Below are positions 40,321 to 48,077 of a stretch of DNA of 64,000 nucleotides, piece by piece (position 1 is the first letter of the stretch; each line of letters begins with the position of its first letter). The translations under genes and the position numbers were made by a program. The notes under the pieces are model-generated. The model did not search any database, was not told where the DNA came from, and saw only the letters and a list, made by a program, of their open reading frames with translations. The DNA is from Acetatifactor muris (lineage in GTDB: Bacteria > Bacillota > Clostridia > Lachnospirales > Lachnospiraceae), in assembly GCA_023663635.1 (NCBI GenBank), contig JAMPHD010000001.1, positions 136,795-200,794 of the forward strand. The letters are read 5' to 3'.

Positions 40321-42357
40321 ATGGGAGATATTTTTTTGACGTTGTTAAACAAAAGCATTGCCGCAAGTTGGCTGATATTGGCCGTGATCCTGTTGAGACT
40401 GCTGTTTCGGAGGGCGCCCAAGTGGCTGCGCTGTCTGCTGTGGGGATTTGTGGCGATCAGGCTGATCTGTCCCTTTTCCGTGGAGAGCGTCTATAGTCTG
40501 ATCCCCAGCGCCGAGCCAATCCGCTCCAATGTGGTGGAAGGCGGGCAGATTCAGGCTCACATACCGGCCGTGGACAGCAGGATGCCTGTGGTTCGCGATG
40601 CGATCAATCCGATGTTGCGGGAGAGTTTTGCCTATGAGGAGGAAGACAGTGTGGCGCCCCTGCAGGTCTATACTTTTATCGCGGGCATGATCTGGTGCGC
40701 GGGCGCCGTGTTATTGTTGGCATACGCGTTTGTCAGCCGGCTCAGGATCCGCCGGATGGTGAGAGAGGCCGTATGCGAGAGAGAAAATATTTATATCTGT
40801 GACGCAGTGACGTCACCCTTTATCTTGGGGCTCATCAGGCCCCGCGTCTATCTGCCGTCAGGTTCGGATCCGGAGAGGATGCGCTTTATTTTGGCGCATG
40901 AACAGGCGCATCTGCGGCGCCGGGATCATCTGTGGAAACCGTTGAGCTATGCGCTTTTGTGCGTTTATTGGTTTCATCCGCTCTGTTGGGCGGCATATGT
41001 TCTGTTCTGCAGGGATATTGAATTGGCATGTGATGAGAAAGTGATAAAAGACCTGTCTTTTGCCGACAAAAAGGAGTATTCCAAGGCGCTGTTGTCCTGC
41101 GGCGGTCAGAGAAAGATGGTCCTGACCTGCCCGGTGGCGTTCGGGGAGGTCGGTGTGAAGGAGCGGATCCGGTCGGTTCTGAATTACAAGCGGGCGGCTC
41201 TCGGGATCTCGATCGCGGCGGTCGCGGTCTGCGTCGTTGTCGGCATCTGCTTTCTGACCGATCCCGGGAAGGAGTATGAAGTGCGGATCACCATACCGGC
41301 CGGATGGGATATAGAGAGCTTTTCCTATTCTGACACGGAAATCTGTCCCAAGGGCAATACCCTGACCGTTCGGTCAGGGGAGGGATTGGGCGATACGGAG
41401 GTCATTTTGCTGCCCGTGGACAGCGTGGAGGAGACGGATTACGCGCCGACTTATCTGACGCCCGGAATGTCCGTCACCTTTGAGGTGGAGAAGGGGATAT
41501 GGTATGTCATTGGTGTGAGGGCGCAGAACACCACGGGTGAGGACAAGGATGTATATGTCTCCGTGCGGAACGTGGATCTGAGGATCGCGGACGCGGCAGG
41601 GGAGGACAGGGTGCAGCTCCCGACGGATTCCGCGGGGAACGGGATCCCGAATATCGATCCGGAGGATTCCACGACTCGGGTGAGAGATCTGGGGGATCTG
41701 GACGGCAACGGGGAGCACGAATATCTGGTCGCCACCCTAAACGAAGGGGAGACGGGTTATGACGGACATTTGACATTTTATTGGAACGGAGAATCCATCT
41801 ATGAGTATGACGATCTGCTGATGATGCATCCGGGGCCCGCGGAGTATATCGACTTGGACGGGGATGGGAAGGAGGAAATTTTTTTTACATTTGATCCATT
41901 TGTCAATTCCATGCCTCTTGTGGAATATGCCGTGCTGAAACAGACGGATACGGGTTGGAAAGCTCTGGAGATGGTGCACGGTGGGACGATGTTGGACAAT
42001 GCCTTTCCCATTACCTGCCGGTACGGCAGCGCGCGGGACACGATAGTGATCGCCTGTGAAGGCTTGGAGAAGGAGATCGTATATGATATAACAGGCCATC
42101 CCGAGAGCGACAGATATGCGGAAGGAGATATTTTCGGATGGGTGAGCGACTGGGGAATCTGGGAGATCGTCAGCGAAGTGTACGAGGGAAGAAACTGTCT
42201 GGTGGCAACGCATGGTTTGGAGGGCCCGGGAGGAAAATGGGACGAGTTGGGACTGGTGGATATCCGCTTTGACTATGATGAGAACGGCAGAGTTCATATC
42301 ATAGATATGGAATTTCGGCCGTATCCCTCCTACGAAACGGCCGAATCCGGAAATTAA
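40321..42357 (+). CDS. BlaR1-like M56 metallopeptidase with a non-penicillin-binding C-terminal sensor region
   Basis: A 678-residue membrane protein. Four N-terminal transmembrane helices bracket the M56 zinc protease, with HEQAH at residues 193-197 and a downstream ELACDEKVI segment. A further helix (about 300-320) leads to an extracellular C-terminus of 350 residues. That region lacks the SxxK/penicillin-binding domain of classical BlaR1. It contains two Asp-rich FG-GAP/calcium-binding-like motifs, DLGDLDGNGEHEYLVATL and IDLDGDGKEEIFFTF. The protein should sense a ligand outside and cleave BlaI inside, but the ligand is probably not a beta-lactam. ATG 40321 is 2 bp after the blaI stop; the same frame stays open through blaI but is not used there. 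Confidence 0.85.
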   Translation: MGDIFLTLLNKSIAASWLILAVILLRLLFRRAPKWLRCLLWGFVAIRLICPFSVESVYSLIPSAEPIRSNVVEGGQIQAHIPAVDSRMPVVRDAINPMLRESFAYEEEDSVAPLQVYTFIAGMIWCAGAVLLLAYAFVSRLRIRRMVREAVCERENIYICDAVTSPFILGLIRPRVYLPSGSDPERMRFILAHEQAHLRRRDHLWKPLSYALLCVYWFHPLCWAAYVLFCRDIELACDEKVIKDLSFADKKEYSKALLSCGGQRKMVLTCPVAFGEVGVKERIRSVLNYKRAALGISIAAVAVCVVVGICFLTDPGKEYEVRITIPAGWDIESFSYSDTEICPKGNTLTVRSGEGLGDTEVILLPVDSVEETDYAPTYLTPGMSVTFEVEKGIWYVIGVRAQNTTGEDKDVYVSVRNVDLRIADAAGEDRVQLPTDSAGNGIPNIDPEDSTTRVRDLGDLDGNGEHEYLVATLNEGETGYDGHLTFYWNGESIYEYDDLLMMHPGPAEYIDLDGDGKEEIFFTFDPFVNSMPLVEYAVLKQTDTGWKALEMVHGGTMLDNAFPITCRYGSARDTIVIACEGLEKEIVYDITGHPESDRYAEGDIFGWVSDWGIWEIVSEVYEGRNCLVATHGLEGPGGKWDELGLVDIRFDYDENGRVHIIDMEFRPYPSYETAESGN

Positions 42358-42488
42358 GTGATCCCAAAACGGACGGATTCGCGGCCGGATCCGCAGATAT
42401 GGTCCGCAGATCGATCCCCGCACTTGACACGCGCGCGGCGGGTAGATTAGACTATATAGGTATCAAAATATCCGCACAGGGAGATCAC

Positions 42489-43826
42489 ATGAATAAGAAT
42501 CGTATCCTCACCAAGATCGTAAATCATATCATACTGCTCCTCGGGGGAACATTGGCGGGAGTGCTGTTATTATGGCTGGCGTATTGCCTTCCCGTGGAAC
42601 CCATGCGGGAGCATGTGTATCAGTCATTGCCTCTGTTGGAGAGGGAATTTGAGGCGGAGAATCTGATCGCGGAGTATCCGGGCACTTTTATGGGAGGCTT
42701 TACCGACTGCCTGATGCTTGAGAATGCCATTTACCGATCGGATGCCCATTCCCTGTGGGAGCAGATCCTGTGCATGTATCGCGGGGAGAGCGGTACGGGG
42801 GACGGTTGGGCTACGGGTTACTCACTGTCGGATTATCTGGCGGGGATCCCTCAGCCCGCGGAGGTGTCCTATGCCCGATATTGGCATGGCTATCTGGTGG
42901 TGTTGAAACCTTTGCTTTGGCTGACCACCTTCCCTTCCATACGGCTTGTGGCGGCTTGGGCGCAGCCTCTATTGATCGGCCTGGTGGTCCTGGTATGCTG
43001 CAGGAGAAAGGATCGTTTTCCCGCATTGGCATTTTTGGTGTCCGTGCCATTTTTGTATTATTTCAGCCTGTTTACCTCCCTGTCTTTGAGCATTTGCTTT
43101 TATATCCTGACGATCGCGCTGTCGGCGCAGCTGAGTTTGGAGGGGGAGATTCGCCGCAGGGGTTGGTATGGTGAGTTCTTTGTGTTGGTGGGAATGGCCA
43201 CGGCATATTTTGATTTCCTGACCTATCCTCTGGTGACATTGGGATTCCCGCTGTGTGTATATCTGTATTACGATCGGGGCAGCGTGGCCAAACGGTTTCG
43301 GAATATGCTCCTCTACAGCGCGGAGTGGGGGATCGGGTACATGGGGCTGTGGATGATGAAATGGATCCTGGCGGAGATATTCACCGGGGAAAAGGTGATC
43401 GCGGACGGACTTAAGACGCTTGCGGCGCGCACGGGCGCGGTGGAGAGCGCGGCGGGCTCCGGTTTCGCAAAAGTGCTGTGGAGCAACATAAGTCCCTTTG
43501 CCAATTGGGGATTCGGGCTGCTCGCGGCGGGAATCGCGGTGTGGCTGTGTGTTTACATCGTCCGCCACAGACGCAATATCTGTCGGGAATCGTTTCTTGG
43601 CGGCGGGCTGCTTCTGTTGGTGGCGCTCTATCCCTTTGTGTGGTTCTTCCTGACGCAGAATCACTCCTCGGAGCACAGTATTTTTACCTGCAAGATTCTG
43701 GCCCTGACGGTGTTTGCGGGAGTGTGCGCCGCGGGAAGGATCTGCGCGGAGCCTATGCCGTCTCCTTCCGCCTGCGATTCACGCGATCCCTACGATTCAT
43801 CAAAAGAAAGACGATCAGGCAGATGA
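42489..43826 (+). CDS. Polytopic membrane protein of unknown function
   Basis: A 445-residue integral membrane protein with about nine to ten hydrophobic helices. A large loop after the first helix (about residues 35-130) probably faces outside. The hydrophobic pattern resembles lipid-linked glycosyltransferase or O-antigen-type membrane proteins, but no signature motif is recognised. ATG 42489 was chosen because CAGGGAG precedes it. The last 24 codons overlap the convergent MATE gene by 74 bp, and this hydrophilic tail may have arisen by stop-codon loss. Confidence 0.7.
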   Translation: MNKNRILTKIVNHIILLLGGTLAGVLLLWLAYCLPVEPMREHVYQSLPLLEREFEAENLIAEYPGTFMGGFTDCLMLENAIYRSDAHSLWEQILCMYRGESGTGDGWATGYSLSDYLAGIPQPAEVSYARYWHGYLVVLKPLLWLTTFPSIRLVAAWAQPLLIGLVVLVCCRRKDRFPALAFLVSVPFLYYFSLFTSLSLSICFYILTIALSAQLSLEGEIRRRGWYGEFFVLVGMATAYFDFLTYPLVTLGFPLCVYLYYDRGSVAKRFRNMLLYSAEWGIGYMGLWMMKWILAEIFTGEKVIADGLKTLAARTGAVESAAGSGFAKVLWSNISPFANWGFGLLAAGIAVWLCVYIVRHRRNICRESFLGGGLLLLVALYPFVWFFLTQNHSSEHSIFTCKILALTVFAGVCAAGRICAEPMPSPSACDSRDPYDSSKERRSGR

Positions 43827-45108
43827 CCGCGGAGAGACCGGAACCCGCGGTGGAGGCCAGTCCCATGGGGAACAATGTGTCCGGGAAACGGGTGGAGGCC
43901 AGATAAGCCAACGGGATCCGCATACAGAGGATCGAGGCGCAGTTGTGCAGAAAAGAGATCCCCGAGAGCCCATAGGCGCAGAAATACCCGCTGAAACAAA
44001 AGTGGATGCCCGCCAGAAGGCAGTCCCAGACATAGCCGGACAGATACTGGCGGCCCAGAGATATGACATGGGTATTGTCCGTGAACAGGCCCACCACCGG
44101 GCCTGAGACAAACTGCATGGACACTGCCGCCGCGGCCCCGAAGGAGGCGGCGATCAAAATGGCGTAGCGCAGGGTGAGCCGGGCTCTGTCATGTCGGCCG
44201 GCGCCGATGTTTTGGGCCCCCAACGCGGATACCGTGGAGAGCATGGAGGAGGGCACCAGGAACAATACGCCGATGATCTTCTCCACAATGCCCACTGCCG
44301 CCGCGTCGTCCAGTCCGCGTCTGTTGGCAAAGATGGTGATCACGATAAAGGAGATCTGTATAAAGCCGTCCTGTACGGCCACGGGTACGCCCACTTTCAA
44401 CAGGCTGCCCAAGATCTCTCCGCGGGGCTTTAAATCCTGCAGCGACAGTTTCAGACCGCTTGGTCCCCCGGTGATGAAGAACAGGGAGACCGCCACGCTG
44501 ACCGTCTGGGACAGGGTGGTGCCCAGGGCGGCTCCCATGGGGCCCAGATGCCAAACGCCGATGAACAGAAGATCCAACAGGATATTGGTCGCGCAGGCAA
44601 TGGCTATAAAGTACATGGGACTCTTGGAATCGCCCATCCCGCGAAAGACGGAGCTGATGATATTATAGGCGGTGATAAAGGGAATCCCCATAAAGCAGAC
44701 TGTCAGATAGGAGACGGTCCCCGCCACGGCCTCCGGGGGAGTGGATATGACGGACACGATGGGTCTCACCGCCAACAGCAGTCCCGCGGTCAGGACCAGC
44801 GACAGACACACGAACAGCGTGACGGTATTGCCGATGACTGCCCGGACGCGTTCCTTTTGACCGGCGCCCACGGCCCGTCCGATCAGAACGGTGGATCCCA
44901 TGGCGAGGCCCACGATCATGACGGTCAGCATATGCATGACCTGGCTGCCGACGGAGACCGCCGTGGTGCTCTCCACGCCGTTAAACCGGCCGATGATGAA
45001 CAGATCCGCCATCCCGTAGAGGGTCTGTAAAAAATAGGACAGAAAATAAGGCAATGAAAAATAAATTACGGTCTTCCACACGCTTCCCGTGGTCAGATTC
45101 TTCTCCAT
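43753..45108 (-). CDS. MATE-family multidrug/cation efflux transporter
   Basis: A 451-residue transporter with twelve predicted transmembrane helices. It begins with a TGSVWKTVIYFSLPYFLSYF segment and continues through SVGSQVMHMLTVMIVGLAMG and FRGMGDSKSPMYFIAIACAT, typical of the MATE/DinF group. Such proteins expel drugs or metabolites using a Na+ or H+ gradient; the substrate is unknown. The gene overlaps the end of the plus-strand membrane-protein gene. AGGAAAG precedes its start. Confidence 0.93.
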   Translation of the reverse strand: MEKNLTTGSVWKTVIYFSLPYFLSYFLQTLYGMADLFIIGRFNGVESTTAVSVGSQVMHMLTVMIVGLAMGSTVLIGRAVGAGQKERVRAVIGNTVTLFVCLSLVLTAGLLLAVRPIVSVISTPPEAVAGTVSYLTVCFMGIPFITAYNIISSVFRGMGDSKSPMYFIAIACATNILLDLLFIGVWHLGPMGAALGTTLSQTVSVAVSLFFITGGPSGLKLSLQDLKPRGEILGSLLKVGVPVAVQDGFIQISFIVITIFANRRGLDDAAAVGIVEKIIGVLFLVPSSMLSTVSALGAQNIGAGRHDRARLTLRYAILIAASFGAAAAVSMQFVSGPVVGLFTDNTHVISLGRQYLSGYVWDCLLAGIHFCFSGYFCAYGLSGISFLHNCASILCMRIPLAYLASTRFPDTLFPMGLASTAGSGLSAVICLIVFLLMNRRDRVNRRRKETA

Positions 45109-45212
45109 GGTCTTTCCTCACTTATCTTGCGATTCCCTGTTATTATACGACCGGATCCGGCATAAATCAACAGCGACGGCCTCGCAAGATTAAGCCAAAT
45201 TTAACAGGCACG

Positions 45213-45240
45213 AAAACGGGAGGCGTTTCGGCACCTCCCG
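45213..45240 (-). terminator. Terminator of the 78-residue sigma-D-linked gene
   Basis: On the minus strand, CGGGAGG (45234-45240) pairs with CCTCCCG (45217-45223), followed by TTTTCG. It lies 16 bp after the stop codon. Confidence 0.75.
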
Positions 45241-45255
45241 CTCCAATTTCTCAAT

Positions 45256-45492
45256 TCAGTAGTGGTACTCCCGGGTCATATATTGAAACGTCCTGAGTCT
45301 GCTGTCGCGGTCGTACAGGGTTGTCTCACAATCCTTGGGAGCCGCCGGTTCGGACTTGGATTCCCGCGTTTTCTCCTCCAGGATCCGGGCGAAGAGACTG
45401 CTCGGATTCCTCTTGTCGGAATCGGAGGAAGACTCGGGATATTCGCGTTTCACTTTACCGATCGCGGGCACTGCCACCACTGAACTCACCAT
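45256..45492 (-). CDS. Small unknown protein under a sigma-D promoter
   Basis: 78 residues from ATG 45492. The N-terminus is mildly hydrophobic, the centre is Ser/Asp/Lys/Glu-rich, and the C-terminus is aromatic and basic (SRLRTFQYMTREYHY). No family is recognised. The best Shine-Dalgarno (AAGGAGG) ends about 34 bp before that ATG, immediately before in-frame ATT 45525 and ATC 45522 codons, so initiation at a rare codon with 10-11 extra residues is possible. A sigma-D promoter (45574-45600) and a good terminator frame the gene, which argues that it is real and expressed with late flagellar genes. Confidence 0.7.
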   Translation of the reverse strand: MVSSVVAVPAIGKVKREYPESSSDSDKRNPSSLFARILEEKTRESKSEPAAPKDCETTLYDRDSRLRTFQYMTREYHY

Positions 45493-45573
45493 AAAAATAC
45501 CGTTAATTCCTTTTGCTGCGATAATCCCTCCTTGGATGCGTATTTCAATAGTGTATGTTCTTTGGTACTGTAT

Positions 45574-45600
45574 ATATCGGCATATTTTTCCAAATCTTTA
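45574..45600 (-). promoter_or_regulatory. Sigma-D promoter of the 78-residue protein gene
   Basis: On the minus strand, TAAA (45597-45600), a 15-bp spacer and GCCGATAT (45574-45581) match the flagellar sigma consensus. The expected mRNA would start about 75 bp before ATG 45492. Confidence 0.82.
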
Positions 45601-45665
45601 GTTTTGCGGCGGTAGGGCTGCCGTATTTTTGTGGCGGAAAACCCGGCTTTGTCTACGAAAATCCA

Positions 45666-45697
45666 TTGACCTTTTGGGAAAAATTTAGTAATATTAT
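45666..45697 (+). promoter_or_regulatory. Probable promoter of the membrane pyrophosphatase gene
   Basis: TTGACC (45666-45671) is followed by TAATAT at 17 bp spacing (45689-45694) or TATTAT (45692-45697). It lies about 70 bp before the start codon. Confidence 0.5.
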
Positions 45698-45765
45698 ACA
45701 ATAGGCAGTTTTGGTTGCGCATGATCAAAATGCCTAAATCTTACGATACGAAAGGGAGTTTTACA

Positions 45766-47922
45766 ATGGCATCTCTAGTCTTGGTTATTGTTGCAGCGCT
45801 TGCAGCATTAGCTTTCGCAGCATTCAACTTCGCCGGCGTGAAGAAGTTGGAGGAGGGAACAGACACCATGTCTGAAATCGCATCGGCCATTCGGGTCGGC
45901 GCCAACGCCTTTATCACTTATGAGTATAAGATCATCGCCATCGTGGTGGGGATCATTGCCGTCCTGCTTATATTCATGTCATGGCAATCCGCGATCTGCT
46001 TTGTCATCGGTGTGCTGATGTCGGCTGCGGCAGGTTGGATCGGTATGAAGATCGCCACCTATGCCAATGTGCGCGTGTCCAACAAGGCGCGCGTGACCAA
46101 GAAGATCGGCGAGACGCTGAAGGTCGCTTTCCGCGGCGGTTCCGTTATGGGACTTTGCGTGGGCGGCTTTGCGCTGTTGGGTCTCTTCATCGTGTATATG
46201 GTCTTCGGGATCGGCATGGGGCTGATGTCCGTGGAGGCCATCACACATGGCGCCATTTTCACGCAATGCCTGTCCTGCTACGCGTTGGGCTGCTCCATCG
46301 TGGCCATGTTCAACCGTGTGGGCGGCGGCATCTACACCAAGGCGGCGGATATGGGCGCCGATCTGGTGGGTAAGACCGAGGCGCACATTCCCGAGGACGA
46401 TCCCCGCAATCCCGCTACCATCGCGGACAATGTGGGCGACAACGTGGGCGATGTGGCCGGATTGGGATCCGATCTTCTGGAGTCCTATGTGGGAGCCATC
46501 TCCTCCGGCATCATCCTGGCATCTCATCTGTTTTTGGCATCCCTTGCGGGCAGCGGGAAGTTCAGTGAGGCGCTCCTGCAGAAAATGTTCTATTATCCTT
46601 TGGTGTTCTCCGCGTGCGGTCTGATCGCGTGTATTCTGGGTATCGCGTCGGTGTTGTTCAAAAAGGGTTCGGACAATCCGCACAAGGATCTGAATTTCGC
46701 GACCATGGTCTCCGCGGCGCTGACGATCCTCTGTGGTTTCGGAGCCACTTATCTGCTCTTTGCGGACGCGTCTTTGACGGAGGCGATCCGGGACGCGGGC
46801 TTTACGCTTGGATTTATCTCCCCCTGGGTGGCAGCGTCCATCGGCGTGGTCAGCGGCGTGATCATCGGCATGATCGCCGAGTATTACACCAGCTATGATT
46901 ACAAACCCACGCAGTTGATCGCGCAGGCCTCCAAAGAAGGCGCGGCTCTCACCATCACCCAGGGTCTCGCGGTGGGTATGAAGTCCTGTATGGCGCCGCT
47001 GATCCTGCTCGGTATCGCCACCTACGCGTCCTATGCGGTGGCGGGTATCTTCGGTATTTCCATGGCGGCCATCGGTATGCTGTCCTTTGTCAGCACCACG
47101 GTCTCCGTTGACACTTATGGTCCCATCTCCGACAACGCGGGCGGTATCGCCGAGATGTCCGAGTTGGATCCCGAGGTCCGTGAGATCACGGACAAACTGG
47201 ACTCCGTGGGCAACACCACGGCGGCCATCGGCAAGGGCTTTGCCATCGGTTCCGCGTCTTTGGCGGCATTGTCCCTGATGGTATCCTATCTGTATTCCTT
47301 CAATGAGCCCGGCACGCCCCTGAACTTAAACTTCACGGATCCTCTGATCCTTGCCGGCGCCATGGTGGGCGCGGCTCTGCCCTATCTGTTCTCCGGTATG
47401 CTGATCGAGGCGGTGGCCAAAGCGGCGCGGAAGATGGTGGAAGAAGTGAGAAGACAGTTTAAGGAGATTCCCGGTATTTTGGAGGGCAAGGCCAAACCCG
47501 ACTACAAGACCTGTATCGAGATTTCCTCCCAGGGCGCTCTGAAGGAGATGCGGTTCCCCGCAGTGCTCTCCATCATATTCCCCTTGGTGGCAGGTTTCCT
47601 CTTCGGGCCTCTGTTCGTGGGCGGTGTGCTCATCGGCGCTACCCTGTCCGCCATCATGTTGGCGATCTTCACCGGCAACGCGGGCGGCGCGTGGGACAAT
47701 GGCAAGAAGTACATTGAGTCCGGCGCCATCGAGGGCCAGAAGAAAGGTTCCCCCGCGCATGACGCGGCCGTGGTGGGAGACACCGTGGGCGATCCCCTGA
47801 AGGACACCGTAGGTCCCTCCCTCGACATTCTGATCAAGATCATGTCCACCGTATCTCTGGTGGCAGTGGCGATGTTCAATCGCTATAATCTGTTGGATTG
47901 GATCATGGGAATGATGAAATAG
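45766..47922 (+). CDS. hppA: Membrane-bound ion-translocating inorganic pyrophosphatase
   Basis: A 718-residue protein with about 16 transmembrane helices that hydrolyses pyrophosphate and pumps H+ or Na+. The pyrophosphate-binding loop is visible as GADLVGKTEAHIPEDDPRN, followed by DNVGDNVGDVAGLGSDLLES. A second Asp-rich site is in HDAAVVGDTVGDPLKDTVGP. The segment GNTTAAIGKGFAIGS has Ala where K+-independent enzymes have Lys, so a K+-dependent type is predicted. Na+ versus H+ specificity cannot be settled by eye. ATG 45766 was chosen because AAGGGAG precedes it; upstream in-frame starts lack one. It allows energy to be recovered from biosynthetic pyrophosphate. Confidence 0.95.
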   Translation: MASLVLVIVAALAALAFAAFNFAGVKKLEEGTDTMSEIASAIRVGANAFITYEYKIIAIVVGIIAVLLIFMSWQSAICFVIGVLMSAAAGWIGMKIATYANVRVSNKARVTKKIGETLKVAFRGGSVMGLCVGGFALLGLFIVYMVFGIGMGLMSVEAITHGAIFTQCLSCYALGCSIVAMFNRVGGGIYTKAADMGADLVGKTEAHIPEDDPRNPATIADNVGDNVGDVAGLGSDLLESYVGAISSGIILASHLFLASLAGSGKFSEALLQKMFYYPLVFSACGLIACILGIASVLFKKGSDNPHKDLNFATMVSAALTILCGFGATYLLFADASLTEAIRDAGFTLGFISPWVAASIGVVSGVIIGMIAEYYTSYDYKPTQLIAQASKEGAALTITQGLAVGMKSCMAPLILLGIATYASYAVAGIFGISMAAIGMLSFVSTTVSVDTYGPISDNAGGIAEMSELDPEVREITDKLDSVGNTTAAIGKGFAIGSASLAALSLMVSYLYSFNEPGTPLNLNFTDPLILAGAMVGAALPYLFSGMLIEAVAKAARKMVEEVRRQFKEIPGILEGKAKPDYKTCIEISSQGALKEMRFPAVLSIIFPLVAGFLFGPLFVGGVLIGATLSAIMLAIFTGNAGGAWDNGKKYIESGAIEGQKKGSPAHDAAVVGDTVGDPLKDTVGPSLDILIKIMSTVSLVAVAMFNRYNLLDWIMGMMK

Positions 47923-47960
47923 GATTTAAAGCTTGTATTGTAATAAATAAAGACAAAAAG

Positions 47961-48034
47961 AGTCTCCCAAGTCGGAAACCGATTCCCGCGGGCAATGAGC
48001 CATGTCTGCGGCGGGGTTGTTGAATTGGGAGACT
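47961..48034. terminator. Hairpin terminator after hppA
   Basis: AGTCTCCCAA (47961-47970) pairs perfectly with TTGGGAGACT (48025-48034), with a long loop and a T-rich flank. It lies between the convergent hppA and the gene ending at 48078. Confidence 0.7.
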
Positions 48035-48042
48035 TTGTATAA

Positions 48043-48074
48043 TAACGGGCAGTTCGCGGAGCGTGCTGTCCGCT
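48043..48074. repeat. Dispersed AACGGGCAGT hairpin, degenerate copy 3
   Basis: TAACGGGCAGT is followed by TCGCGGAGCGT and a partly matching right arm (GCTGTCCGCTT) that pairs with one bulge. It abuts the stop codon of the minus-strand gene at 48078. Confidence 0.6.
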
Positions 48075-48077
48075 TGT

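Noticed and set aside
42424..42458. Promoter before the membrane protein at 42489
   Set aside because: TTGACA is present at 42424-42429, but no -10 box lies at 16-18 bp; TATATA is 23 bp away.
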